A stretch of DNA of 28,640 nt from JAAYCI01 sp031548875 (GTDB lineage: Bacteria > Bacillota > Clostridia > Oscillospirales > Ruminococcaceae): NCBI GenBank assembly GCA_031548875.1, contig JAVBQQ010000031.1, positions 1 to 28,640 of the forward strand. Direction: 5' to 3'. Position 1 is the first letter of the stretch; every line of letters begins with the position of its first letter. Below, piece after piece: positions 8,513-15,620 of the stretch. The position numbers and the translations under genes were made by a program. The notes under the pieces were generated by a model that saw only the letters and a program-made list of their open reading frames with translations, was not told the origin of the DNA and searched no databases.

Positions 8513-8552
8513 GCCCCGGCCCATCTGCCCCACATAAAGGGGTTGAACCGCA

Positions 8553-9749
8553 TTGAGCGAAAAAATGAAGCTGCTGGTGGTGGATGACATCCTCATCAAC
8601 CGCGCCATCCTGCACGAGCTGTTCTCCGACCAGTACAACGTACTGGAAGCCGAGAACGGCGAGGTGGCGTTGCGTCTCATCGAAGAACACGGCGCCGACA
8701 TCGCCGTCGTGCTGCTGGATATCATCATGCCCGTGATGGACGGCTTCGAGGTGCTGAAGGCGATGAACGATACCGGCCTCATCAACAGCGTACCGGTCAT
8801 CCTCATCACCGGCGAAAACGACGACGAGAAGGCGCTGCGCGGCTATGGCCTGGGCGTTTCCGACCTTGTTCACAAGCCCTTCAACCCCGACATCATCTAC
8901 CGCCGCGTGTCCAACGTGGTGGACCTGTACTCCTACAAGAACGACCTCGAGCGCAAGGTCAAGGACCAGATGCAGGAGATCGAGCAACAGGCCGAGCGCA
9001 TCCGCGAGTCCAACCTCTTCCTCATCGACGCGCTCAGCACCACCGTCGAGTTCCGCTCCAGCGAGTCGGGCGAACACATTAAGCGCATCCGCTCTCTGGT
9101 GCGCATCCTGCTGGAAAAACTAAGCGACGAATACCCGCTGAAGCCCGAGGAGATCGAGATAATCTCCAATGCGTCGGCACTGCACGATATCGGCAAAATC
9201 GCCATACCGGACTCCGTCCTCCTAAAACCCGGCCCGCTCACCGATGAAGAGTTTGCCATCATGAAAACGCACAGCGTGCGCGGATGCGAGATCCTCACCA
9301 GCGTGGCCCCCGGCGTGCAGGACCAGAAATACCTCACCTACAGCTATGAGATCTGCCGCCACCACCACGAGCGGTGGGACGGCCGCGGCTACCCTGACGG
9401 CCTTGCGGGGGACGAGATCTCCATCTGGGCCCAGGCCACCAGCCTGGCCGATGTGTACGACGCCCTCACCTCCAAGCGCGTATACAAGGGCGCTTACACA
9501 CACGAGGAAGCCGTGCGGATGATCAAAAACGGCGAGTGCGGCCAGTTCAACCCCAAGATGCTGCAGGCCTTTGGGGATGTGGCCGACGACCTGGGCCGCG
9601 AAGTACAGCTCGTGAACCAGCAGGCCGAACTGGCCAAAAAAAGCATGGATGCAAAACCCGGCGAAAAGATGATCCTGCTGCCGGGCGGAGAGGTCGACAT
9701 CGTGGAACCCAAAGCGGACGGACAGCCCTCGCTTGCAAAACCAAACTAG
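8553..9749 (+). CDS. receiver-HD-GYP cyclic di-GMP phosphodiesterase
   Basis: The predicted response regulator hydrolyses cyclic di-GMP. The receiver has its acidic pocket in VVDD and phospho-Asp D56 in LLDIIMP; a coiled coil (about 125-150) leads to the HD-GYP domain, with HD at 211-212 (ALHDIGKIAIPD) and HHHERWDGRGYPDGL with GYP at 279-281. All metal-binding residues I can place are present. About 398 residues is usual for this architecture. TTG at 8553 is preceded by AAAGGGG ten bases upstream, a better fit than the ATG at 8565. It is co-transcribed with the hybrid kinase and ends at a strong terminator. It would oppose the GGDEF enzyme at 578. The last 60 residues form a low-complexity tail of unknown role. 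Confidence 0.93.
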   Translation: MSEKMKLLVVDDILINRAILHELFSDQYNVLEAENGEVALRLIEEHGADIAVVLLDIIMPVMDGFEVLKAMNDTGLINSVPVILITGENDDEKALRGYGLGVSDLVHKPFNPDIIYRRVSNVVDLYSYKNDLERKVKDQMQEIEQQAERIRESNLFLIDALSTTVEFRSSESGEHIKRIRSLVRILLEKLSDEYPLKPEEIEIISNASALHDIGKIAIPDSVLLKPGPLTDEEFAIMKTHSVRGCEILTSVAPGVQDQKYLTYSYEICRHHHERWDGRGYPDGLAGDEISIWAQATSLADVYDALTSKRVYKGAYTHEEAVRMIKNGECGQFNPKMLQAFGDVADDLGREVQLVNQQAELAKKSMDAKPGEKMILLPGGEVDIVEPKADGQPSLAKPN

Positions 9750-9757
9750 AAGTACGC

Positions 9758-9787
9758 AAAAACACCCGCGTGTCCGCGGGTGTTTTT
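9758..9787. terminator. bidirectional intrinsic terminator
   Basis: AAAAACACCCGCG (9758-9770) pairs perfectly with 9775-9787 around a TGTC loop, giving A and T tracts on the two sides. It lies between the convergent HD-GYP and HPt genes and can serve both. Confidence 0.9.
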
Positions 9788-9812
9788 CTTCGCAAGGTAT
9801 CACAGGGGGGGG

Positions 9813-10178
9813 TCACGCCTCGCCCAGTTCCACCAGTTCTTCCTCCACGTACTTGCGCGTGATGGCCAGCGCCGAGAACAATTCTTCGGCGGTTTGCCTG
9901 TCCGCCACACCCTCGCGCAGCTGGCCCATCATCTTCGTGCTCAACTCGAATAAAGCGTCCAATGCCAAGTTGCCCGTCATGCCCTTGATGGCATGGGCAA
10001 GGTCGGCCGCCCGCTCGATATCGCCCGCCTCCAGGCTCTGTTCCAACTGGGCAAATTCCTCCGACTTGAGGAACAGCCCCAACATGCGGGCATATATTTT
10101 TGTGTTTCCGCGCACCCGGCCAAGGCCGACCTCAACATTCACATAGCTGGCTTTGGGCAGCGGGGTGGATTCAGGCAT
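9813..10178 (-). CDS. HPt domain phosphotransfer protein
   Basis: This 121-residue all-helical protein consists of one histidine phosphotransfer domain; the phospho-accepting residue is H62 in the motif AHAIKGMTGNLAL. Stand-alone HPt proteins shuttle phosphate between receivers. Here the obvious partners are the two receivers of the hybrid kinase at 5054 and the receiver-HD-GYP protein at 8553, which this gene faces convergently across a shared terminator. GGAGG about nine bases before the ATG at 10178 supports the start. Partner identity is inferred from proximity only. Confidence 0.85.
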   Translation of the reverse strand: MPESTPLPKASYVNVEVGLGRVRGNTKIYARMLGLFLKSEEFAQLEQSLEAGDIERAADLAHAIKGMTGNLALDALFELSTKMMGQLREGVADRQTAEELFSALAITRKYVEEELVELGEA

Positions 10179-10242
10179 GTCGTTGCGCCTCCTTCAGGCG
10201 TTTTTGCGCTTTTGAAATTTGGACCACGCATATATTTTGTAC

Positions 10243-10271
10243 AGTATATCATACTCCGTCCATAGAATAAA
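10243..10271 (-). promoter_or_regulatory. promoter candidate for the HPt gene
   Basis: On the minus strand TTTATT (10266-10271) and TATACT (10243-10248) are 17 bases apart, about 65 bases upstream of the start at 10178. The -35 box is weak. Confidence 0.5.
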
Positions 10272-10331
10272 GCCTAAAAATGAAAAAATCTCGGGTGCGG
10301 TAAATTTTGCAGGGCAGGACGGGGCGTGCTG

Positions 10332-10340
10332 TGATATAAT
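10332..10340 (+). promoter_or_regulatory. extended -10 promoter for the proline-rich protein
   Basis: TGA followed by TATAAT (10335-10340) forms an extended -10 element; no good -35 box lies 16-18 bases upstream. The start at 10383 follows 42 bases later behind AAAGGAGG. Confidence 0.55.
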
Positions 10341-10382
10341 GCACTTACCACATAGATACCCGCATGCAAAGGAGGCTCCCCG

Positions 10383-10700
10383 ATGGAAGACGCATCCAAT
10401 CCCCGTGCAAAACACCTCATCGACCACCCCAGCTACGATTCCACCCAGCGTGTTCCCTTCCCGCCTTCCGAAGAGGACGGCACGGGTGGATCCGTGCCCC
10501 GCGCCGGGCGCCCTCAGGGCGGCCCCGGCCCCAAAGCCGACTATTACGAAAGCTATGACCCCGACCCCCAGACCCCCCAGCCGGCCGCCACCACGCCCGG
10601 CGCACCCAACCTGCGCGACCCGGCTACCCGCCTGGGAGACGACCAACTGCGCCGCCTAAGCCCGGATATCGAACCCGGGAAAGGGCTTGAAAACCCCTGA
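10383..10700 (+). CDS. proline- and glycine-rich hypothetical protein
   Basis: I do not recognise this 105-residue protein. It is hydrophilic and probably disordered, with many P, G, D and E, a YYESYDPDPQTPQP stretch, no signal peptide and no membrane segment. The case for it being real is expression signals: AAAGGAGG at 10368-10375 lies seven bases before the ATG and a TATAAT extended -10 lies 42 bases upstream. It ends shortly before a long hairpin (10761-10792). Function is unknown. Confidence 0.6.
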   Translation: MEDASNPRAKHLIDHPSYDSTQRVPFPPSEEDGTGGSVPRAGRPQGGPGPKADYYESYDPDPQTPQPAATTPGAPNLRDPATRLGDDQLRRLSPDIEPGKGLENP

Positions 10701-10760
10701 GATCGGCTTCGGTCCCACCATGCGGCGGCATCTTTTGGGGCCGCTATACTATCTTGCCGT

Positions 10761-10792
10761 CCGACGGGCCTTCTGTGCAGAAGGCCCGTCGG
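10761..10792. terminator. long GC-rich hairpin, terminator-like but without T-run
   Basis: Bases 10761-10775 pair perfectly with 10778-10792. The hairpin follows the proline-rich gene and precedes the promoter at 10794. No T-tract follows on either strand, so it may act as a transcript-end stabiliser or Rho-linked site. Confidence 0.5.
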
Positions 10793-10793
10793 C

Positions 10794-10823
10794 TTGCAGT
10801 CTGCCCCGCCGCTGTAGTACAAT
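10794..10823 (+). promoter_or_regulatory. promoter candidate for the small exporter-family gene
   Basis: TTGCAG (10794-10799) and TACAAT (10818-10823) are separated by 18 bases, 58 bases before the start at 10882. Confidence 0.5.
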
Positions 10824-10881
10824 GGGAGCGTCCGGCACGTACCTTCCTCTATAACACATCACAATCACCCCGGGAGAGACT

Positions 10882-11394
10882 ATGTCAGAAACAGTAACCA
10901 CCTTTCTATATGACCACAACATCCCGCCCCTGCTTATCATCTTTATTATCTCACTGCTGCCCATCCTCGAGCTACGCGGCGGTCTCATCGCGGCCAGCTT
11001 CCTGGGCATTCCGTGGTACATCGCCGCCCCCGTCTGCATCATCGCAAACTTCATCCCCGTACCCTTTATCATCCTGTTCATCGAGCGTATCCTATGCTAC
11101 ATGAAGGACCACGGCCCCCGCTTCACCCGCCGCTTTGCCACCTGGGTGGAGGCAAAGGGAATGAAAAAAGGCTCGGCCATGATGGAAAAGCACCCCACCC
11201 GCATTCAGCTGGGGCTGTTTGTCTTCGTGGGCATCCCGCTGCCCGTCACCGGCGCCTGGACCGGCTCGCTTATCGCGGCGTTGTTCGGCCTGCCGCCCAA
11301 GCGCTCGGCGCCGGCCATCGGCCTGGGCATCTGCATGGCCTGCGTCATCATGCTGGTCATCGCTTACATCATCCCCGGCGCGTTCGGGCTGTAG
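10882..11394 (+). CDS. small multidrug-export family membrane protein (COG2426 type)
   Basis: This 170-residue integral membrane protein resembles the family annotated as putative small multidrug export proteins. Typical features are LLPILELRGGLIAASFLGIPW near the N-terminus, a cytoplasmic basic stretch with MKDHGPRFTRRFATWVEAKG, then LGLFVFVGIPLPVTGAWTGSLIAALFG and a hydrophobic C-terminal span. Four or five spans are apparent. The transport function is a family label without a firm substrate. GGGAGA lies five bases before the ATG. It is followed by a 20-bp terminator stem shared with convergent prfB. Confidence 0.8.
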   Translation: MSETVTTFLYDHNIPPLLIIFIISLLPILELRGGLIAASFLGIPWYIAAPVCIIANFIPVPFIILFIERILCYMKDHGPRFTRRFATWVEAKGMKKGSAMMEKHPTRIQLGLFVFVGIPLPVTGAWTGSLIAALFGLPPKRSAPAIGLGICMACVIMLVIAYIIPGAFGL

Positions 11395-11417
11395 GACAGT
11401 GCGGGATCTTTATAACA

Positions 11418-11460
11418 AACAAGCAGGACCCCGCAGCATCGCTGCGGGGTCCTGCTTGTT
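11418..11460. terminator. 20-bp-stem terminator between convergent genes
   Basis: Bases 11418-11437 pair perfectly with 11441-11460 around an ATC loop. It lies between the exporter-family gene and prfB on the opposite strand and could stop transcription from both sides. Confidence 0.85.
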
Positions 11461-11551
11461 CTCCTATAGTCGCGCGGCCCGCCCGATTCCCCTCCGGGCG
11501 GGGCCTCCAGCCGGCAGCCCACCCGGTGGCCTGTCCCGGCATAGCCGTCCT

Positions 11552-12688
11552 CTAGTCTTCCTCGGCGGCGGCCGCCTCGCCCAGTTCGCCCTTGCTGGCG
11601 GCCTTCAGGTAGGCGTTGATGAACCCGTCCAGCTCGCCGTCCATCACGGCGTTCACGTTGCCGTTCTCAAAGCTGGTGCGGTGGTCCTTCACCAGCGTGT
11701 ACGGCATGAACACGTAGCTGCGTATCTGGCTGCCCCAGGCAATGTCCTTCTGCACGCCCTTGATGTCGTCGATGCGGTCCAGGTGCTCGCGCTCCTTGAT
11801 CTGCACCAGCTTCGAGAGCAGCATCTTCATGGCCGTCTCGCGGTTTTGCACCTGGCTGCGCTCGGCCTGGCTGGCCACCACGATGCCGGTGGGCAGGTGG
11901 GTGAGGCGCACGGCGCTGGAGGTCTTGTTCACGTGCTGGCCGCCCGCGCCCGACGCACGGTACACGTCCATCTTGATGTCGTCGCCCCGCACCTCCACGT
12001 TCTTGTCCGGCTCGATCTCCGGCATCACCTCCAGCGAGGCAAAGCTCGTGTGCCGCCGGCCGGAGGAATCGAAGGGGGACACACGCACCAGGCGGTGTAC
12101 ACCGTTCTCGCTCTTCAAAAACCCGTAGGCGTTCTTGCCCTCCACCAGAAGCGTGGCGCTCTTCAGGCCCGCCTCTTCTCCGTCCAAAAAGTCCAGCACC
12201 GTGGCCTTGTAGCCATGAGCAGTGGCCCAGCGTTGGTACATGCGCAGCAGCATCTCGTTCCAGACCTGCGCCTCGGTGACGCCCGCGCCCGCGTGGAAGG
12301 TGAGGATGGCGTTGTTCTCGTCGTACTCGCCGGTCAGCAGCGTCACCAGGCGCATCTGCTCCACCTGGGTCTGCAGCGCCTGCACGGCCGCGTCGCACTC
12401 CTCAGCGGCGTCCTCGTCGCCCTCCTCCCAAAGCTCCAAAAAAGTGCGCGCTTCGTCCAGCTGTTCGCGCAGTTTGGCATAGCTTTCCAGCGTGCCGCGT
12501 ATGCCGCTCATCTCGCTGAACACCTTTGCCGAGGCTTCGGCATCGTTATAGAACTCCGGCGTGGAGGAACGCATCTCCAGCTCGGACAGTCGGCGTTTCT
12601 TCATCTCGACACCCAGCGCGTCGGCCAGGTCGTCCACCTCGGGGCCAAGCTCCGCCAGGCTGCGTTTCACTTCATCCAATATGACCAT
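11552..12688 (-). CDS. prfB: peptide chain release factor 2
   Basis: The factor recognises UGA and UAA stop codons and triggers peptidyl-tRNA hydrolysis. Numbering from the ATG at 12688, the tripeptide anticodon SPF is at 204-206 (VRVSPFDSSGRRH) and the catalytic GGQ at 249-251 (SGAGGQHVNKTSSAV). An in-frame ATG at 12700 is possible, but GGGAG lies five bases before 12688 and MVILDEVKR matches usual RF2 starts. The reading frame is open through the region where most prfB genes carry a UGA and a +1 frameshift: residues 21-27 are read LADALGV, without a stop. Two substitutions stand out in the normally conserved AGAGGTEAQDW motif, which reads AGAGVTEAQVW. The C-terminus has an acidic AAAAEED tail. 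Confidence 0.95.
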   Translation of the reverse strand: MVILDEVKRSLAELGPEVDDLADALGVEMKKRRLSELEMRSSTPEFYNDAEASAKVFSEMSGIRGTLESYAKLREQLDEARTFLELWEEGDEDAAEECDAAVQALQTQVEQMRLVTLLTGEYDENNAILTFHAGAGVTEAQVWNEMLLRMYQRWATAHGYKATVLDFLDGEEAGLKSATLLVEGKNAYGFLKSENGVHRLVRVSPFDSSGRRHTSFASLEVMPEIEPDKNVEVRGDDIKMDVYRASGAGGQHVNKTSSAVRLTHLPTGIVVASQAERSQVQNRETAMKMLLSKLVQIKEREHLDRIDDIKGVQKDIAWGSQIRSYVFMPYTLVKDHRTSFENGNVNAVMDGELDGFINAYLKAASKGELGEAAAAEED

Positions 12689-12777
12689 GCTGTCTCCCAT
12701 TCCATCCCAATCTCAGGCAAACAATACTTTCTTGTTTGTTCCTGTTTTTTCCTTCGGCGTTTTCCGCCCTGCCACTC

Positions 12778-12844
12778 ATATCTCATGCCATGCGCGAGAT
12801 ATCAAGAGGATCGCGGACATGGCAAAACAGGCCTTTGTTTTGCC
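12778..12844 (-). promoter_or_regulatory. two inverted repeats in the prfB leader
   Basis: ATATCTC (12778-12784) pairs with GAGATAT (12796-12802), and GGCAAAACA (12821-12829) pairs with 12836-12844. Both lie within the roughly 190-base transcribed leader between the prfB promoter and start. No T-run follows either, so they may be leader structures or protein-binding sites. No known riboswitch is recognised. Confidence 0.4.
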
Positions 12845-12890
12845 GTGGGCGCTGTGGGTGATTTATCATCCGTTTATCCTATTATAGAAA

Positions 12891-12920
12891 ACTCCTCGCG
12901 GGATGTAAAGGAAAAGACAA
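12891..12920 (-). promoter_or_regulatory. promoter candidate for prfB
   Basis: On the minus strand a perfect TATAAT (12891-12896) is preceded by TTGTCT (12915-12920) with an 18-base spacer. It would give a leader of about 195 bases before prfB. Confidence 0.55.
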
Positions 12921-12953
12921 ACCGGCAAGCTGCCCCGCCCCGCATGACCCGCC

Positions 12954-12982
12954 TTGCGGCCCACCCCGATTTGTGCGATAAT
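12954..12982 (+). promoter_or_regulatory. promoter candidate for the fused dehydratase operon
   Basis: TTGCGG (12954-12959) and GATAAT (12977-12982) are separated by 17 bases, 41 bases before the start at 13024. It is divergent from the prfB promoter. Confidence 0.5.
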
Positions 12983-13023
12983 AAAACCCTATCCTTTTCA
13001 AGCTTTCAATGGAGGCACAGCCT

Positions 13024-14871
13024 ATGTCCAAAGTGTGGATCTTCGGCGACGATGTGGACACCGACCAGATCATCGCCAGCCAGTATATCATCCTGCCCGG
13101 CATCGACGAGATGACGCCGCACACCTTCGAGTCGCTGGACGCGGGGTTCGCGTCGGCTGTACAGCCGGGAGACATCATCGTGGCCGGCAAAAACTTTGGC
13201 TGCGGCTCCTCGCGTGAGCAAGCCCCCGCCGTGCTCAAGGCGCTGGGCGTGGCGGCCGTGGTGGCAGGCAGTTTCGCCCGCATCTTCTATCGCAACGCCA
13301 TCAACATCGGCCTGCCCGTGGCCGTGTGCGCCGATGTACAGCCGGCCCTCGTGGCCTCCGGCGCCACCAAAACGGCCGAGGCGAAGCTGGACCTTGCTGC
13401 CGGGCGCATCACGGCCGCCGGCCAGGGCTTTGCCTGTACACAGCTGCCCGCCCACATGCAGCGCATCCTGGACGCCGGCGGTCTCATTCCTTACCTGAAC
13501 GCCGGCGGTGACGACCACGCCGCTCCGTCCGCTGCCGCCCGGCAAACGGATGCCTCGCACCCGTTTGAGAGCGGCAGTGTGGGGAGTGACGATTTGAACA
13601 AAGCGCCGGCCACCGCCCATGCTATGACCCTCGCCGAAAAAATCATCGCCCGGGCGGCAGGGGTACCTTTCGTGCGCCCGGGCGAGATCCACACCGTCAC
13701 GCTGGACGAGATGATGTCCAACGACGGTACCACTCACATCACCCTCGACATGTACAACCGGGAACTCAGGGACCCCCATCTGGCCGACCCTGCCAGAATG
13801 GTCTTCGTCATCGACCACAACTCCCCGGCCGACACGCCCAAAACCGCCGCCGCCCATCGCAAGATGCGCGATTTCGCGCGGGCGAACGGCATCACCTTCT
13901 ATGAGGGGAAGGGCGTCTGCCACCAGCTGATGATGGAAAACCACGTGCGCAGCGGCGAGTTCATCATCGGGGCCGACTCGCACACCGGCATCTACGGCGC
14001 GCTGGGGGCGTTCGGAACCGGCGTGGGTTGCACGGACTTTTTGTACGGCATGGTAACCGGCACCACCTGGGTGCTGGTGCCCGAAAGCGTGCGCATCGTT
14101 CTGGACGGCGCGCTGCCCGGCGGCGTCCATCCACGCGATGTGATGCTTTCCATCATCGGGGACCTTGGCGCCGACGGTTGCAACTACCAGGTCATGGAGT
14201 TCACCGGCCCGGGCATCGACGCCATGAGCTTGGAGGACCGCATGGTGCTGGCCGGCCTCGCCGTGGAGGCGGGCGCCAAAACCGCGCTGATGCGCCCCGA
14301 CCGGAAGGTGGTGGACTGGCTGGCCGCCCGCGGCCGCCAGCCGGTGGCCCTGTTCGAGAGCGACGAAAACGCCCATTATGCCGCCGAACACCACTACGAC
14401 CTGCGCGGCATGTACCCGGTGGTGGCCCGCCCAGACCACATCGACGACGTTGTGCCCGCCCGCGATGCCCTGGGCGTGCAGATCGACGAGGCCTTTCTCG
14501 GCTCGTGCAACGGTGGACGCCTGCCCGAACTGCGGGTGGCCGCGGCGTTGCTGAAAAACCGCTCTGTACACCCCGGCGTGCGGTTCATCGTCTCGCCCGC
14601 CTCGAATGAAGTTTACCGCCAGGCGCTGGAGGAGGGTATCATCCAGACGCTCAACAGCGCCGGCGCCATGGTGGTAAACGCCAACTGCAGCGTCTGCTGG
14701 GGCAGTTGCCAGGGCGTCATGGGCCCGGGTGAGGTGCTCATCTCCACCGGCACCCGCAACTTCAAGGGCCGGGCGGGCTCCCCCGATTCGAAGGTCTACC
14801 TCGCCTCGGCCGCCACCGTGACGGCATCAGCCGTCGAAGGCCGCATCGCCACAGAGGGGATGCTTGTCTAG
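13024..14871 (+). CDS. fused small+large subunit dehydratase of the 3-isopropylmalate dehydratase family
   Basis: One uninterrupted frame joins a LeuD-type swivel domain (residues 1-162; GSSREQ at 61-66) to a LeuC-type large domain (from 191) through a hydrophilic linker rich in A, S and D. The large part has IDHNSP, GVCHQLMMENH, ADSHT (318-321) and cluster cysteines C495, C555 and C558, so a 4Fe-4S hydro-lyase is expected. Substrate is unknown: 3-isopropylmalate, methylmalate/dimethylmalate or homoaconitate types are all possible. The usual SCTN reads SCNG, and the NRNF motif reads TRNF. GGAGG at 13011-13015 sets the start at 13024, eight bases on; the ATG at 13009 overlaps it. An SD and TTG remain at the junction (13581-13596), so a separate large subunit may also be made. 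Related subunits follow at 15072 and 15621. Confidence 0.88.
   Translation: MSKVWIFGDDVDTDQIIASQYIILPGIDEMTPHTFESLDAGFASAVQPGDIIVAGKNFGCGSSREQAPAVLKALGVAAVVAGSFARIFYRNAINIGLPVAVCADVQPALVASGATKTAEAKLDLAAGRITAAGQGFACTQLPAHMQRILDAGGLIPYLNAGGDDHAAPSAAARQTDASHPFESGSVGSDDLNKAPATAHAMTLAEKIIARAAGVPFVRPGEIHTVTLDEMMSNDGTTHITLDMYNRELRDPHLADPARMVFVIDHNSPADTPKTAAAHRKMRDFARANGITFYEGKGVCHQLMMENHVRSGEFIIGADSHTGIYGALGAFGTGVGCTDFLYGMVTGTTWVLVPESVRIVLDGALPGGVHPRDVMLSIIGDLGADGCNYQVMEFTGPGIDAMSLEDRMVLAGLAVEAGAKTALMRPDRKVVDWLAARGRQPVALFESDENAHYAAEHHYDLRGMYPVVARPDHIDDVVPARDALGVQIDEAFLGSCNGGRLPELRVAAALLKNRSVHPGVRFIVSPASNEVYRQALEEGIIQTLNSAGAMVVNANCSVCWGSCQGVMGPGEVLISTGTRNFKGRAGSPDSKVYLASAATVTASAVEGRIATEGMLV
13581..13596 (+). 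promoter_or_regulatory. internal ribosome binding site and TTG at the fusion junction
   Basis: GGGGAG (13581-13586) is followed after seven bases by an in-frame TTG (13594-13596, codon 191). Residues from that codon align with the start of stand-alone large subunits: the separate one at 15621 also begins with TTG. It looks like the original large-subunit start kept inside the fused frame. Confidence 0.55.
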
Positions 14872-15071
14872 GCGGATGCATTCAAATCCGAACCCTGCGA
14901 ATTTGCCGGGCTGCAAGCGACGGCGCTCCACGCGGAGGAATACCGTGCGCTTGTACCGGACACAGTGCAGAACGATAGGTTCAAGTCCCTTTCTCCTACC
15001 CAAGCAAGCAGAATCCGGACCCAGTTTTCCCGTCTTTTCCCCATCAAATCTATATTGATAAAGGTGCACCC
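14872..15071 (+). other. 200-base gap within the dehydratase operon
   Basis: I see no convincing gene, terminator or strong promoter here. TATATT near 15050 could be a -10 with a poor -35. Two short segments look like tRNA ends but do not fold together (see rejected items). AAAGGTG at 15060-15066 is the ribosome binding site of the next gene. Confidence 0.4.
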
Positions 15072-15566
15072 ATGCAAACACATTTCACCGGCCGGGTATG
15101 GCTGCTGGGCGACGACATCGACACCGACATCATCGTCCCCACCGAATACCTGGCGCTGCCCACCGTGCAGCAGATGGCCCCCCACGCCTTCTCTCCCCTC
15201 CGGCCCGGCCTCGCCGCCAACATCCGCCCTGGGGACATCCTTGTGGCCGGCAGCAACTTCGGTTGCGGTTCCTCGCGCGAGCAGGCGCCGGAGGTCATCA
15301 AGGCCATGGGGGTGGCCGCCGTCGTGGCCAAGAGCTTCGCGCGCATCTTCTTCCGCAACGCGGTGAACAACGGCCTGCTGCTGCTGGAGCAACCCGCCCT
15401 GCCCGATGCCGTCGACGAAGGCGACGAGATCAAGGTGCAACCGGGCGTGCGCATCCTGCACAAAGGTACCGAATACCCGCTGGCCCCCATGGCGGCCAAC
15501 GTGCTGGAGATCCTTGAAGCCGGCGGCCTTGTGCAACGCATGCAACAATTGAACGGCCTGGGCTGA
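15072..15566 (+). CDS. dehydratase small subunit (LeuD-type swivel domain)
   Basis: This 164-residue protein is a full-length small subunit of the 3-isopropylmalate dehydratase family. It has GDDIDTDIIVPTEYLALP, VAGSNFGCGSSREQAPEVIK with substrate-binding GSSRE at 66-70, and SFARIFFRNAVNNGL. It would pair with the large subunit at 15621, 54 bases downstream, to close the active site. The loop after DTDIIVPTEY, which contributes to substrate choice in this family, reads LALPTVQQM rather than the NTSDP-like sequence I associate with true LeuD. A role in leucine synthesis is therefore possible but not secure. The closest paralogue is the N-terminal half of the fusion at 13024. Confidence 0.88.
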   Translation: MQTHFTGRVWLLGDDIDTDIIVPTEYLALPTVQQMAPHAFSPLRPGLAANIRPGDILVAGSNFGCGSSREQAPEVIKAMGVAAVVAKSFARIFFRNAVNNGLLLLEQPALPDAVDEGDEIKVQPGVRILHKGTEYPLAPMAANVLEILEAGGLVQRMQQLNGLG

Positions 15567-15620
15567 CGCCTTCCTCGCCCGCCTCCCTTTCCATTCACCT
15601 TTCCCAAGGAGCGTGACCCT

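Noticed and set aside
11219..13114. Long plus-strand frame across prfB
   Set aside because: It is antisense to a complete release factor 2 gene and has no start signal.
14934..15002. tRNA-like remnant: GGAGGAATACC near one end and GGTTCAAGTCCC with TCTCCTACCCA at the other
   Set aside because: With the T-loop placed properly the acceptor strands do not pair and two T-stem positions mismatch; no anticodon arm is visible. Probably chance, though a decayed tRNA cannot be fully excluded.
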